Shown: positions 1 through 10,898 of the stretch, piece after piece | Numbering within the stretch: the first letter of the stretch is position 1 | Layout: the number at the start of each line of letters is the position of its first letter | NCBI RefSeq assembly: GCF_003101015.1 | Contig: NZ_CP029206.1 | Coordinates: forward strand, 1,809,001 to 1,873,000 | Direction: 5' to 3' | From: Actinobacillus porcitonsillarum | GTDB taxonomy: Bacteria > Pseudomonadota > Gammaproteobacteria > Enterobacterales > Pasteurellaceae | Length of the DNA stretch: 64,000 bases | Made by a program: the position numbers and the translations under genes | Notes under the pieces: generated by a model | Databases searched by the model: none | Told to the model about the DNA's origin: nothing | Seen by the model: the letters and a program-made list of their open reading frames with translations, nothing else

Positions 1-2932
1 ATGCTTGGTTTGGTAACACGACCTCCATATTATCTGAATTCAGTAATGTGGTAGAACGTAAGCGGATTTTCGTAATAATACCGGTGTATTGCCCTACGGT
101 CACTTTATCGCCAACTCGGATCGGTCTTTCAAAGAGTAGAATAGAACCCGAAACAAAACTACCAAAAATCTCACGAACCCCGAAACCTAAACCGACGGAA
201 AGCGCCGTGAAGATCCATTGAATTTTTGTCCACGAAATCCCTAAAGCTGAGAATGCCGAAACACTACCAATGGTAATAATAATATACGTTAATACGGTAA
301 TGATCGTCTGTGGCGTACCTTTTGAAAGCCGCATACGAGAAAAGAAGGTGACTTCTAAAATCCCCGCAATGTTTTTCACTAACACATAGGTAACCATCAC
401 ATAGAGTAATGCTCTCATTAAGTTGAGTAATGTGACAGAATCTACTTGAGTACCATCATTGCTTTCCCACAGTATCACACCATCTAGATAGTAGGCGACA
501 CTCAACAGATCGGACCAAACCACATAAAGTAGAGCAAATAAGACAACCCAACCAATCAGATCCGTTACGCGGAAAATTTGCTGATTGACGACCGATAACT
601 TAATTGTTTCTTCTTCTTTGGCATCCTCTTTGCTGTTTGATTGAGCATCTGTGGCTTGTTGTTCACGAATTTTTTGGCGTTTTTCCTGTAAACGGCGATA
701 CGCTAATCGGCGTGCCGAAATGCTAACAAAACGATAAGCAAAATAGCGCCCAAATACCCAAAAGAGAATGACAAAGTAGCTATTAAGCAAATGCGTAATT
801 AAATAGACCGCCGTATAGTAATACCCTAATAGGATCAACACGATAAGCGAGATTGGCGCAACAATTAAGATCAATCGTAAGAGCTTAAATAAACTAATGT
901 TACGCTTAGAACCATCTTCCGTTTTCGCATTTTGATACTCTTTGATCCCCCTGTTTAGCAACGGTCTTACCACAAATAGACACAATGCTAACGCAATAAT
1001 AGACATGACCTGCCCTATGGCATCATGGGTATAACCAATCGTATCAACCTGTGATGGAATAGATGACACCAATAATAATCCAACAATCCAAATAGATTGT
1101 TTAATAATACGTTGGAAGATGCGATTACTTTCTTGTGGCATGCCAAAATGGCGATAAGCCAATCCATTTGGACGCAATAATGAAAGTACTGTCGCAAAGA
1201 ACCACCAATAAAGCGTTAGACGTAATCCCCATCGCCATGCAGAAATAGGATCGTGGAGAAATAAAAATGCCACTAAGGAATAGGCCGCCAAGAACATTAA
1301 CGTACTTGGTAGTGCCAATAAAATCGTCCAGAACATCGCTTCTGGTGTGTACCAATGGCTATCATTTTTTAGCGTATTGACTCTACTTGCAATGAATGCC
1401 AAGCGGTCTTTTATTGCTTGTTTTTTCCAATTTAGTAAGAAAGAGACAAACAAAAAAGCTATCGTAAATACCAGCATTTGAAGCAAGTTTTGATGCACGT
1501 TATCAAAACTCACATACTTTGCTAGTTCTGCAATTTCAGCAAATGCAAGAGAAGGAAATGTTTTAATCCAATTTAAATCAAATGGATTATTGCTATTTAC
1601 CCAGAAGCTTTGCTGTTGAAGTTTCCGTTGCAATGCATCACTAATTGCCATGGACTGTTTCTGATTATTCTCAATGTTAATCGAAATATTCAGTTGGCTA
1701 TTTAATGATTTAATAATCTCATCTAAAAGTTGCTGACGCTCTTTTAGGATCTTATTGAGTGCTTGATTCTCTTCTTCCGTTAAGGACTCTTCAAGGTGCT
1801 CTGTAATGCTCTTAATATAGTCATCAATGTTATAAAGCTCATCCCGTTGCTGTGAGTACTCAAAAATATGTACCCTAACATTAGAAATTGAATTCGCCAG
1901 ATTTTTGTTAAAACTCTCTGTGGGTAGCGCTTGTTTTTGCTTATTGATTACTTTAGACAGAACCAACGTGCCCTGAAGCGCACTGATCTGTTCATCAATG
2001 TTGCGTTGTGTTTGTGTTAAGCCTTCCAACACATTTTTCATTCGCAAATCATCACGAGATAGTGCATTTAGCTTTTGAGTCTGCTGAACTAAAAATTGGC
2101 TAAGTGATTGATTATCTTCCAATTCTTCTTTGATAAGATAGTTTTCAATGCTACTTGCTATCGTTTGATTAGCCACTTCTTGTGCTTTTTGTTGGGAATC
2201 CTCTAAACGTTTTGTATTTAAGGTTTCTTGTAGAATAGAAAGCTGTTTCTGAATCAGTTGTTGTTTTGCAATCGCTTCATTGCGTTTTGCCTCATCTAGC
2301 GAAATCAATTTTTCTGCATTATTGCTTAATAATGCGTTAAAACGGTTGTTTTCTTCAAGAAATGCTAACTCAGCATTCCATTTATCCACCAAAGATTGAT
2401 TAGATTGAGTTGTATTTTTGACTCGATTGATTTCTTGCATGCGAGCCAAATTCTCATCTAATAATTTTTGATTATTTTTTAATAAATTACGACTATTTGC
2501 TAAACGAGTATCTAAATCAACAAAATTTACTTGTGCCGATTGTAATGCTGCTTCAAGCTCATTTTGTTTTTGCGTTAGTGCATCCAAGGAAAGTGTTGCA
2601 TAAGTCTTCTCCGAAAGACTATCACTTTCTTCTTTGTAAGCTTTTGTTCTATTTTGGAGGGCAATAACCTCTTGTGGCAACGTTGAAATTTGTTTTTCCA
2701 ATGCTGCCATATCTTGCTTTTGCTTTTTAGTTTGCTCGACAAAACGCAATGTCGCTTCTAAATTTTGGGCTTGCGAATCCGTTGAGGTTGCGTCTAACGT
2801 CCCAGTCTTTAATGCACTAATTTGATTACGAATACTCGTTTCCGCTACCTGATTTTGGCTTTGACTTGCCCTAACAGGAAGCGAAAACGCTATACATAAT
2901 AAAATAATAAAAAACCGTCTATAAAATTGCAT
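1..2932 (-). CDS. mscK: MscK/KefA-like giant mechanosensitive channel, C-terminus cut by window edge
   Basis: The reading frame is open from the ATG at 2932 to the first base of the window (977 codons, no stop), so the 3' end lies outside. The N-terminus has a signal peptide (MQFYRRFF..., cleavage near VRAS). A long Gln/Leu/Asn-rich coiled-coil periplasmic region follows, then many membrane segments, then the MscS pore domain (LLFERPIRVGDKVTVG) close to the edge. The family gates ion and osmolyte efflux under membrane tension; K+ dependence is known for E. coli MscK. It starts 17 bp after the stop of a full-length paralogue with the same architecture, so the two form a tandem pair, probably co-transcribed. 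MscM (YjeP) is the main alternative family member. Confidence 0.85.
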   Translation of the reverse strand, partial: MQFYRRFFIILLCIAFSLPVRASQSQNQVAETSIRNQISALKTGTLDATSTDSQAQNLEATLRFVEQTKKQKQDMAALEKQISTLPQEVIALQNRTKAYKEESDSLSEKTYATLSLDALTQKQNELEAALQSAQVNFVDLDTRLANSRNLLKNNQKLLDENLARMQEINRVKNTTQSNQSLVDKWNAELAFLEENNRFNALLSNNAEKLISLDEAKRNEAIAKQQLIQKQLSILQETLNTKRLEDSQQKAQEVANQTIASSIENYLIKEELEDNQSLSQFLVQQTQKLNALSRDDLRMKNVLEGLTQTQRNIDEQISALQGTLVLSKVINKQKQALPTESFNKNLANSISNVRVHIFEYSQQRDELYNIDDYIKSITEHLEESLTEEENQALNKILKERQQLLDEIIKSLNSQLNISINIENNQKQSMAISDALQRKLQQQSFWVNSNNPFDLNWIKTFPSLAFAEIAELAKYVSFDNVHQNLLQMLVFTIAFLFVSFLLNWKKQAIKDRLAFIASRVNTLKNDSHWYTPEAMFWTILLALPSTLMFLAAYSLVAFLFLHDPISAWRWGLRLTLYWWFFATVLSLLRPNGLAYRHFGMPQESNRIFQRIIKQSIWIVGLLLVSSIPSQVDTIGYTHDAIGQVMSIIALALCLFVVRPLLNRGIKEYQNAKTEDGSKRNISLFKLLRLILIVAPISLIVLILLGYYYTAVYLITHLLNSYFVILFWVFGRYFAYRFVSISARRLAYRRLQEKRQKIREQQATDAQSNSKEDAKEEETIKLSVVNQQIFRVTDLIGWVVLFALLYVVWSDLLSVAYYLDGVILWESNDGTQVDSVTLLNLMRALLYVMVTYVLVKNIAGILEVTFFSRMRLSKGTPQTIITVLTYIIITIGSVSAFSALGISWTKIQWIFTALSVGLGFGVREIFGSFVSGSILLFERPIRVGDKVTVGQYTGIITKIRLRSTTLLNSDNMEVVLPNQA

Positions 2933-2949
2933 AAATGAATAAATCCACT

Positions 2950-5900
2950 TTAACGTTTAATATCAAGTTGTTCACTTGACCATTTTACTTCTTCATTTGT
3001 TGATTGGTTTTTAATAAAAATATCTAACTGGTTAAAGGCAATATCAATGTTATTTTCTGCAAATAATTGATTGATTCTGCGATTTAACGTATCAATCGTT
3101 CTTGTACGATCACTTAATTGTCCAACATAAACACGTAGCTCATGATCTAACGTACTTGCGCCAAAACTGAGGAAGTACGCTGCTGGAGCAGGATCTCTGA
3201 GTACCGCGTCATTTTCCTCGGCTGCTTGTAGTAATAATTTTTTCACCAGGTCTAAATCTGAACCGTACGCTACACCAATGCTGATAACCAAACGTGTCAT
3301 TGAGTTAGTTAAAGCCCAGTTTACAACACGTTCTGTAATGAACGCTTTATTTGGCACAATAACTTCTTTCTTGTCATTATCAATCAATGTTGTTGCTCGA
3401 ATACGAATTTTAGAAACCGTCCCATTAAAGTTACCAATCGTTACCATGTCACCAACACGTACCGGACGTTCAAATAAAATGATAATCCCCGAAACAAAGT
3501 TTCCGAAAATTTCTTGCATACCGAAACCTAAACCAACCGATAATGCCGTAAATAGCCATTGTAACTTAGACCAAGACATCCCTAACATAGAAAATGCTAA
3601 GGAAGCGCCTAATACAACTAACAGATAGGTCAATAATGTCGTAATGGTATAAGGTGTTCCTTGAGAAAGTTTTAGGTTCGAAAACACAAATGTTTCAAGA
3701 AGACCACTTAAATTCCGAATAAGCACATAGGTAACCACCACAATAATGACCGCCACCAATAAATTGAGTAATGTGATCGATTCCATGACCACACCGCTTT
3801 CGGTTGTTGTACTTTGTTGCCAAAGCGTGACACCTTTTAGGTAATAAGCCACCGTAATTAAGTCTGACCAAACCCAATACAATAATGCAAATAATCCAAC
3901 CCAAAGTACAAAATCTGTGATTTTCAACATTTGATTTTTTACTTCGCTGACTGCAATCGCATCCTGTTTAATCTCAAGCGGAATATCGTCTTCCGTTGTA
4001 TTATTTACTGTCTCATTTGCTCGTTTTGCCACTAATTGTTCACGTTTTTCTTGTAAACGGCGATAAGCTAAACGGCGGGCGGAGACCGTAAAAATTCGAT
4101 AAAACACATTACGGACAATAATCCATGTCGTTACGGCAAAATAAGTTGAAATTAAATGCTCAATAATGACTAAAGAAGTATAGTAATACCCCATGACAAT
4201 CAGTCCGATCAAAGCGATAGGGGCTAATAAAAGCACTATGCGTACCAGCGTTAATAAGACATGACGAGGGCTTTTATCTTGTTCTACGGTATTTTGATAA
4301 GTCGAAATCGCTTTTCTAAAGCCCGGTGCAATAATAAATACGGTAACAACTAAAACTATAATTGTCATCGTTTGACCGATCACATCATATGCCACACCCA
4401 TTTCTGAATTCGCAAAGATTGAAGTATTTAATAATAAACCGACGACCCAAACCGAACGTTTTAAAATGTGTAAGAACAACATATTGCTCTTTTGAGGCAT
4501 ATCAAAATGGCGATAGCCAATCCCATTTGGACGTAACATTGCCATCATGAAAGCGAAATAGAGCCAATAACCCGCCATTTTCAAGCCCCAAGGCCAGATC
4601 GTTAATGGATCTTGGAAACAGATATAGGTTACCAAGATAAACACCATTAAGAACATAAAAGTGCTAGGTAAACATAAAATGATCGTCAAGAAAATAGCGT
4701 AAGGCGTATTCCATTGGCTATCTGTTGTTATCGTTTTCATACTGTTACTAATTTGATTTAGACGCTGTTTTATCGACTCTTTTTGTCGAAGAATCGTTAT
4801 CGTCATCAATGTTAATAACGCAATGAGTAACCCTGCCGGCAAGGCATTATCTCGCCAATTCGAGAAATCAAACTGCTTTGCAATATCTTCTAATTGTAAT
4901 CCGGCAGAAAGAGGGAATTTAGTAAACCAAGCTAAATCAATCGGACTATTACTTTTAACCCAAAAGCTTTGTTGTTGTAATTTCTGTTGTAATTCATCAC
5001 TGATGGTCTGAACTTGTTTTTGACTGAGCTCAATGTTAATTGCTAAATTCAATTGATTATTTAAAGACTTAATCAATTCAGACAATGTTTGTGCTCGTGC
5101 TTGTAACACCTCTGTAAGCTGATTTTTTTCTTTCTCCGTAAATTGCGTTTTATTGCTACTTTCTAATTTTGCAATATACGCAGCAGGGTTAGAAACCGTA
5201 TCCTTGAATTCACTCATATCAAAGACATTTACTCGTAGCTCACTGATTCGGTCGGCTAAGCCTTTAATCATTTGATCTTGAGGCAAAAGCTGTTTTTGTT
5301 TATTGATGATACGAGATAGCACCAACGTACCTTGTAATGAGCTAATTTGCTCATCAATGTTACGCTGGGTTTGTTGCAAATTATCTAACATACTTTTAAT
5401 ACGTAAGTTATCATTTGATAATTCACTCATCTTCGTTGTTTGATTCAGAAGCTCCTGACTCAATTTCGCATTCCAATCCAATTCTTTTACAATCAATGGA
5501 TTTTGATCCGAGCTTAAGTTCTGCTCTAAAGATTCTGTCGCTTGAGCTACCTTTTCTTTAGAGTCTTCAACTAATTTCTGATTAATTGCTTGTTGTAAAG
5601 CACTTAATTCCGCCTGAAGATTTTGTTGCTCTTGTTTTTTCTCATCTAATTGCGTGTTATAAAGTGTTGAAAGTTCTTCGCTCCCTTTCAACAAATTTTG
5701 ATTATAGGTATTCTGAATATCCAGTAATGCTAACTCTGTCGTGAGTTTATTTTTGTGAGCATCCGTAATATTCGCATTCGCTAATTCACTACTAATTGCT
5801 TGTTTACGTGCGGCATTCGCCGTTAATACAGCTTGAGCTTTATCCGGCACAGCATTTTGCGCAACTAATTTGGCATTAATAACCGATAAATCTGCTTGAA

Positions 5901-6282
5901 CCTGATCTAATTCAGATTGAATAGCACTAGAGGACTGTTGTAACTTCGCTAAAGCGTCTTTCCCTAAACTTTCTGCTGAAGGTATCTGTTCATTTTTTAA
6001 CTTATCAAGATTGGTTTGACTTGTAGATAAGGCTTTCTTGGCATTATTAATCTCATCATTTAAGGCATTATTATCCTCATTTTGTTGTGTAATTTGAGAC
6101 AATAATGATTGCGTATCTTCCAGATCTTTAATTAATGCTTTTGTCGTATCATTTTGTTCTAATTTATTCGCTTCTTTCAGCTGAAGTTGAATTGTCTTTT
6201 CCGTTGGTAATTCTGCAGCCGACACATAGCTTTGGCATAAACATAAACTGATTAGAAAATAACGTAATACTGTTTTGATCAT
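2950..6282 (-). CDS. mscK: MscK/KefA-like giant mechanosensitive channel (full length, 1110 aa)
   Basis: 1110 aa, the usual size for MscK. It has a signal peptide (ends near VSAAE), a coiled-coil porin-like periplasmic domain to about residue 470, and about eleven membrane segments. The MscS core has the glycine/alanine-rich pore helix (LSVGLGFGMQEIFGNFVSG) and the beta-domain RPVRVGDMV. It is expected in the inner membrane as a heptameric tension-gated channel. The start ATG at 6282 has an AGGA ribosome site. It lies 8 bp after menE and 17 bp before a second paralogue, in a seqA-menE-channel-channel run. Paralogue identity was judged by eye only. Confidence 0.9.
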   Translation of the reverse strand: MIKTVLRYFLISLCLCQSYVSAAELPTEKTIQLQLKEANKLEQNDTTKALIKDLEDTQSLLSQITQQNEDNNALNDEINNAKKALSTSQTNLDKLKNEQIPSAESLGKDALAKLQQSSSAIQSELDQVQADLSVINAKLVAQNAVPDKAQAVLTANAARKQAISSELANANITDAHKNKLTTELALLDIQNTYNQNLLKGSEELSTLYNTQLDEKKQEQQNLQAELSALQQAINQKLVEDSKEKVAQATESLEQNLSSDQNPLIVKELDWNAKLSQELLNQTTKMSELSNDNLRIKSMLDNLQQTQRNIDEQISSLQGTLVLSRIINKQKQLLPQDQMIKGLADRISELRVNVFDMSEFKDTVSNPAAYIAKLESSNKTQFTEKEKNQLTEVLQARAQTLSELIKSLNNQLNLAINIELSQKQVQTISDELQQKLQQQSFWVKSNSPIDLAWFTKFPLSAGLQLEDIAKQFDFSNWRDNALPAGLLIALLTLMTITILRQKESIKQRLNQISNSMKTITTDSQWNTPYAIFLTIILCLPSTFMFLMVFILVTYICFQDPLTIWPWGLKMAGYWLYFAFMMAMLRPNGIGYRHFDMPQKSNMLFLHILKRSVWVVGLLLNTSIFANSEMGVAYDVIGQTMTIIVLVVTVFIIAPGFRKAISTYQNTVEQDKSPRHVLLTLVRIVLLLAPIALIGLIVMGYYYTSLVIIEHLISTYFAVTTWIIVRNVFYRIFTVSARRLAYRRLQEKREQLVAKRANETVNNTTEDDIPLEIKQDAIAVSEVKNQMLKITDFVLWVGLFALLYWVWSDLITVAYYLKGVTLWQQSTTTESGVVMESITLLNLLVAVIIVVVTYVLIRNLSGLLETFVFSNLKLSQGTPYTITTLLTYLLVVLGASLAFSMLGMSWSKLQWLFTALSVGLGFGMQEIFGNFVSGIIILFERPVRVGDMVTIGNFNGTVSKIRIRATTLIDNDKKEVIVPNKAFITERVVNWALTNSMTRLVISIGVAYGSDLDLVKKLLLQAAEENDAVLRDPAPAAYFLSFGASTLDHELRVYVGQLSDRTRTIDTLNRRINQLFAENNIDIAFNQLDIFIKNQSTNEEVKWSSEQLDIKR

Positions 6283-6290
6283 ACAAATTC

Positions 6291-7694
6291 CTAAACTTGT
6301 TGTTGAACAAGTGATGATTTTAATTGTTTCCGAGAAATTTTAATGCCGCCTTGCTGAGCATTTTCAGTATTTAAGGCAAAATAGCAAACGGGTTGTTTAA
6401 ATTTTTCTAAATGTAATCTTGCAAAATTTTGCAATTTTTCGACCGCTTGCGTATTAAATGGTTCGATAAAATCGACAAATGCCACAGGGCGCTGCCCGAA
6501 TTCTTCATCATCCCTTGGCACAACAAAAACTTGTTTTACCATACCTGATTGAAAAAGGACTTTTTCGACTTCTTCCGGTTGAATATTTTCGCCACCAGAG
6601 ATAAACATATTATCCAACCTACCTTTCACAACTAATTGCCCTTGGCTATTCCACGCACCACGATCTTTAGTTTGCAACCACCCCTCTTCATTCACAAGCG
6701 GTCTGATTTGCCCATCCTTTTGCCAATATCCCAGCCCGAGCATTGTTCCCTTAACCCAAATTTCATTTTCAACAATTTTAACGGCTCGCCCCTTTAACGG
6801 CAGACCGACATTATCCAAAGCATTCTCTACCGCACAAATTGTGGACGCCATTTCCGTCATACCATAACCGGAAAAACAACAAATGCCCCGTTGTTGGGCT
6901 TGTTCAACTAATTCAGGTGGAATTGCACTACCACCCAGCAAACATTTTTGGTTTTGCCCAATTAAAGCCGTTGTTTGAGTTAAATAGCGTTGTAATTGTG
7001 TTGGTACTAATGAAGCATGGGTAACTAAAGAAAGCATCTCAAAAAAATCCGCTTTATCTTCATGAATAAATAAAGACGCGCCTTTGAATAACCACCGCCA
7101 AAGAATACCTTGTCCGGATACATGAAAAAGAGGTAAGCTCAATAACCAAGCATGCGCAGCCTCAAATTGCATTAACTCGCAAACACCCTCTGCATTCGCA
7201 AGATGGTTCTCCACGGAATGAACGATAGCTTTCGGCGTACCAGATGATCCTGATGTGAGAGTAAGGGTCGAAGGTTGCGACCAATCACATGGTAAAAGTG
7301 CACAAGCGGTCTGTTTTTCAGAAAACTCTGCAAAATGCTGATCGGTTATCAGAATATCAACACCATTATCTTCTAAGATATTTTGCTGTTGGGAAGAAGT
7401 TAATGCCGGATTTAACATTAAGATCTTTTTACCTTGCGCAATGGTCGCACAGTAGCAAAGCACGCCAATCAGCTTACAGCTACCACTATAAGCAATCACT
7501 TGGGCAGAATGAAAATCAGGTTGAGAGGACAAAAAAGCGGATACTTGTTTAATAAGATGATGAAACTTTTGCCAATTTAAAGTTTCAGGTAGCCAAGTTA
7601 AATATGGGCATTTCCCCTTTCGCCAGACAATAGCTGTATGATGTGGCTGCATTTTTGCCCAATGCTCACTCATGAAAGATGAAAAATTGCCCAT
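6291..7694 (-). CDS. menE: o-succinylbenzoate-CoA ligase
   Basis: 467 aa ANL-superfamily adenylating enzyme. It carries the phosphate-binding motif LTSGSSGTPKA near residue 145, the GYGMTE motif near 275, and the C-terminal GGENIQPEEVE and KISRKQLK (catalytic lysine) motifs. MenE activates o-succinylbenzoate with CoA in menaquinone synthesis. The start ATG at 7694 follows GAGG by about 7 bases and is 11 bp after seqA's stop. No other men genes are nearby. Another acyl-CoA ligase is possible, but length and context in Pasteurellaceae fit MenE. Confidence 0.85.
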   Translation of the reverse strand: MGNFSSFMSEHWAKMQPHHTAIVWRKGKCPYLTWLPETLNWQKFHHLIKQVSAFLSSQPDFHSAQVIAYSGSCKLIGVLCYCATIAQGKKILMLNPALTSSQQQNILEDNGVDILITDQHFAEFSEKQTACALLPCDWSQPSTLTLTSGSSGTPKAIVHSVENHLANAEGVCELMQFEAAHAWLLSLPLFHVSGQGILWRWLFKGASLFIHEDKADFFEMLSLVTHASLVPTQLQRYLTQTTALIGQNQKCLLGGSAIPPELVEQAQQRGICCFSGYGMTEMASTICAVENALDNVGLPLKGRAVKIVENEIWVKGTMLGLGYWQKDGQIRPLVNEEGWLQTKDRGAWNSQGQLVVKGRLDNMFISGGENIQPEEVEKVLFQSGMVKQVFVVPRDDEEFGQRPVAFVDFIEPFNTQAVEKLQNFARLHLEKFKQPVCYFALNTENAQQGGIKISRKQLKSSLVQQQV

Positions 7695-7705
7695 TTAGCC
7701 TCAAA

Positions 7706-8266
7706 TTAAGAAAAGAATGTTTTTACTTGATCAATAACAGATGATGGCAATCCCATCACTTGCATCACATGAGTAATGATCAAACCTTTGCGTTGTGTAT
7801 TGTTATTCGTTACAACCCAAAATGGTGAATGAGGAATTTGTTTTGCTTTTACACTATTACCATGGCTTAATAATGCTGCTTCCTCTTTTGCAAAGTATGT
7901 TCGTTCATTCCCTGTTACGACTGTTGTCGCAGATGAGAAACCTTCCGGATGCGCTTTATATAATGCAGAAAGTAATGCTAAGAATCGAACAACATGCTTT
8001 GTTTCATTCACGAATGTTTCTGAAGTCAGCACCATTTCAACTTCATGTTTAGCCTTTTCAATCGGATCTTCTTTTTTATGCTTACCTTTTGGTTTCACTA
8101 ATTCTTTTAATTCATCAATCGTATTTTGTTGAACTAAAACAAAAGGTTGAGGCGATGATGGCAAACGTAATAAACGGCGTAAAATATCAGATGCACTTTC
8201 GCCAATTGATTGTGTTCGACTTGCTATGTAATGATATAATTCCTCATCAACTTCAATGGTTTTCAT
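7706..8266 (-). CDS. seqA: SeqA replication initiation negative modulator
   Basis: 186 aa. The N-terminal ribbon-helix-helix oligomerisation domain (MKTIEVDEELYHYIASRTQSI) is followed by a flexible linker and a C-terminal DNA-binding domain with the ATTVVTGNERTYFA segment. SeqA binds hemimethylated GATC sites, sequesters oriC and limits re-initiation, so this organism should have Dam methylation. It is first in a run with menE and two mechanosensitive channel genes and is divergent from ybfF, as in E. coli. Three GATC sites lie in its upstream gap. Confidence 0.95.
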   Translation of the reverse strand: MKTIEVDEELYHYIASRTQSIGESASDILRRLLRLPSSPQPFVLVQQNTIDELKELVKPKGKHKKEDPIEKAKHEVEMVLTSETFVNETKHVVRFLALLSALYKAHPEGFSSATTVVTGNERTYFAKEEAALLSHGNSVKAKQIPHSPFWVVTNNNTQRKGLIITHVMQVMGLPSSVIDQVKTFFS

Positions 8267-8334
8267 CTTATCCTCTTAATTTTACTCGATTTTTACTGTT
8301 GAAAATAATTCTAGGCATTATAATACAAGTTAAA

Positions 8335-8359
8335 GATCTTTTTACAGATCAATTTGATC
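8335..8359. promoter_or_regulatory. GATC cluster in the seqA/ybfF divergent gap
   Basis: GATC occurs at 8335, 8347 and 8356, spaced 12 and 9 bp. SeqA binds pairs of hemimethylated GATC sites on one helical face. Placed in the seqA upstream region, these sites could provide autoregulation; that role is inferred. Confidence 0.4.
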
Positions 8360-8380
8360 AACACATAAAAAATTATTCTT

Positions 8381-9166
8381 ATGGCTTCAAACTTACTTTT
8401 AAATTATCAATTTCAACCGGCAACCGCAAAACCTCATGCCCAAACTATGGTCTTTTTACATGGGTTATTTGGCGATTTAAATAATTTAGGCATTATTGCT
8501 CGTGCATTTGCTGACCAATTTAACATTCTACGCGTTGATTTACGAAATCACGGTGCATCATTCCATCATGATGAAATGAACTATCGTTTAATGGCTGAAG
8601 ACCTAAAATTACTGTTAGAATCGCTTAAACTCTCTCAAGTTATTGTGATCGGTCATTCTATGGGAGGGAAAACCGCCATGACACTTGCACATATTGCCCC
8701 CGATTTAGTCGCAAAATTAGTGGTCATTGATATTGCACCAACCCAAAACCCAACTCATCGCCATGACAATAATTTTGCAGGGCTTTTTGCTATCAAAGCA
8801 GCTAAACCGGCGACACGTCAAGAAGCGAAAAAAGTGCTTGAACAATATGTACAAAATGAAGGCGAACAGCAATTTATGCTAAAGGCTTTTGATCCTCAAA
8901 AGCCCGATTATTTCCGCTTTAATCTCACAGCGATTAAACAAAATTATGAAAATCTGATGGGATGGCAAGATGTCTTTTTTGATAAACCCACTTTATTTAT
9001 TAAAGGCGGATTATCCGATTATATTCAATCAAAAGACAGCGCTGCCATTTTAGCGCAGTTCCCTAAAGCAACTTCATTTGTCGTGGCAAATGCTCAACAT
9101 TGGGTACATGCGGAAAAGCCTGAAACTGTCGCACGAGCCATTCAAAAATTTTTAGACAAGGAATAA
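8381..9166 (+). CDS. ybfF: YbfF-type alpha/beta-hydrolase (acyl-CoA esterase)
   Basis: 261 aa alpha/beta-hydrolase. The oxyanion region is FLHGLFGD (near 26), the nucleophile elbow GHSMGG is near 92, and the catalytic His lies near the C-terminus (ANAQHWVHAEKP). E. coli YbfF hydrolyses palmitoyl-CoA and malonyl-CoA; the physiological substrate is unsettled. It is divergent from seqA. A TATAAT at 8319-8324 may be its -10 element. No good ribosome site precedes the ATG. It is 3 bp upstream of cmoA and probably co-transcribed with it. Confidence 0.88.
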   Translation: MASNLLLNYQFQPATAKPHAQTMVFLHGLFGDLNNLGIIARAFADQFNILRVDLRNHGASFHHDEMNYRLMAEDLKLLLESLKLSQVIVIGHSMGGKTAMTLAHIAPDLVAKLVVIDIAPTQNPTHRHDNNFAGLFAIKAAKPATRQEAKKVLEQYVQNEGEQQFMLKAFDPQKPDYFRFNLTAIKQNYENLMGWQDVFFDKPTLFIKGGLSDYIQSKDSAAILAQFPKATSFVVANAQHWVHAEKPETVARAIQKFLDKE

Positions 9167-9895
<729 letters not shown>

Positions 9896-9897
9896 CA

Positions 9898-9927
9898 AAA
9901 AAAGCAGGTATTTCTACCTGCTTTTTT
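9898..9927. terminator. Bidirectional terminator between cmoA and tsf
   Basis: A 13-bp perfect stem (AGCAGGTA/TACCTGCT core) has a 4-base loop, with A-run and T-run on either side. It can end cmoA on the plus strand and tsf on the minus strand. Confidence 0.9.
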
Positions 9928-9947
9928 CCTAGTTACCTAGTACAAAA

Positions 9948-10793
9948 TTAGATTTTCTGCATTGCAGCAACTTCTGCAGCGAAGTCAGCTTCAACTTTCT
10001 CAATACCTTCACCCACTTCTAAACGAATGAAGCCAGAAACTGAAGTATTTACTGATTTTAAGTACGCGCCAACAGTTTGTGATGGATCCATAACGAATGC
10101 TTGGCCAGTTAATGATACTTCGCCAGTGAATTTCGCCATACGACCTTCAACCATTTTTTCTGCGATTTCTTTTGGTTTACCAGAGTTCATTGCGATTTCG
10201 ATTTGGATTTCGCGCTCTTTAGCAACCACTTCAGCAGAAACGTCTTCTGGATTTACGAATTCAGGTTTAGATGCAGCTACGTGCATTGCAACTTTCTTAA
10301 GTTCTTCTTCAGAACCTTCACCTGCTACTAATACACCGATTTTCGCACCGTGTAAGTATTGTGCAATCACTTGACCTTCTAAGTATTGAACACGACGAAT
10401 GTTCATGTTCTCACCGATTTTAGCAACTAATGCAACACGTTTTTCTTCAAATTGTGCTGCTAATGCTTCGATAGAGATATCTTTGTTTGCAGCTGCATAA
10501 TCAACAACTTCGTTTGCTAATTCTAAGAAACCAGCATCTTTTGCTACGAAGTCAGTTTGGCAGTTCATTTCAACTAATACACCAAAACCATTTGCAACGC
10601 GAGCTAAGATAACGCCTTCTGCTGCGATGTTACCTGCTTTTTTAGCTGCTTTTGCTTGACCTGATTTACGCATGTTATCGATTGCTAATTCGATATCGCC
10701 GTTAGCTTCAACTAATGCTTTTTTACATTCCATCATACCTGCGCCGGTACGCTCACGAAGCTCTTTTACTAATGATGCTGTAATTTCAGCCAT
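9948..10793 (-). CDS. tsf: Elongation factor Ts
   Basis: 281 aa. It opens with the UBA-like domain and the Tsf signature ([16 protein letters not shown]), followed by the core containing the Tsf motif [17 protein letters not shown]-Ts is the guanine-nucleotide exchange factor for EF-Tu. It is transcribed after rpsB, the conserved bacterial order, across a 105-bp gap containing a hairpin. Confidence 0.98.
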   Translation of the reverse strand: MAEITASLVKELRERTGAGMMECKKALVEANGDIELAIDNMRKSGQAKAAKKAGNIAAEGVILARVANGFGVLVEMNCQTDFVAKDAGFLELANEVVDYAAANKDISIEALAAQFEEKRVALVAKIGENMNIRRVQYLEGQVIAQYLHGAKIGVLVAGEGSEEELKKVAMHVAASKPEFVNPEDVSAEVVAKEREIQIEIAMNSGKPKEIAEKMVEGRMAKFTGEVSLTGQAFVMDPSQTVGAYLKSVNTSVSGFIRLEVGEGIEKVEADFAAEVAAMQKI

Positions 10794-10824
10794 TTTAATA
10801 TCCTCAGAAATGAAATTTAGATAA

Positions 10825-10859
10825 GAGAAAGCAGGGATTACTTTTCAGCCCCTGCTCTC
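10825..10859 (-). promoter_or_regulatory. Hairpin in the rpsB-tsf intergenic gap
   Basis: GAGAGCAGGG pairs with CCCTGCTTTCTC on the minus strand. No T-run follows, so it is more likely a processing or attenuation hairpin than a full terminator. It may set the S2:EF-Ts ratio; this is inferred. Confidence 0.45.
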
Positions 10860-10898
10860 GAATAGATTTAAGGGCTATGCCTTAGTTCAAGATAACGA

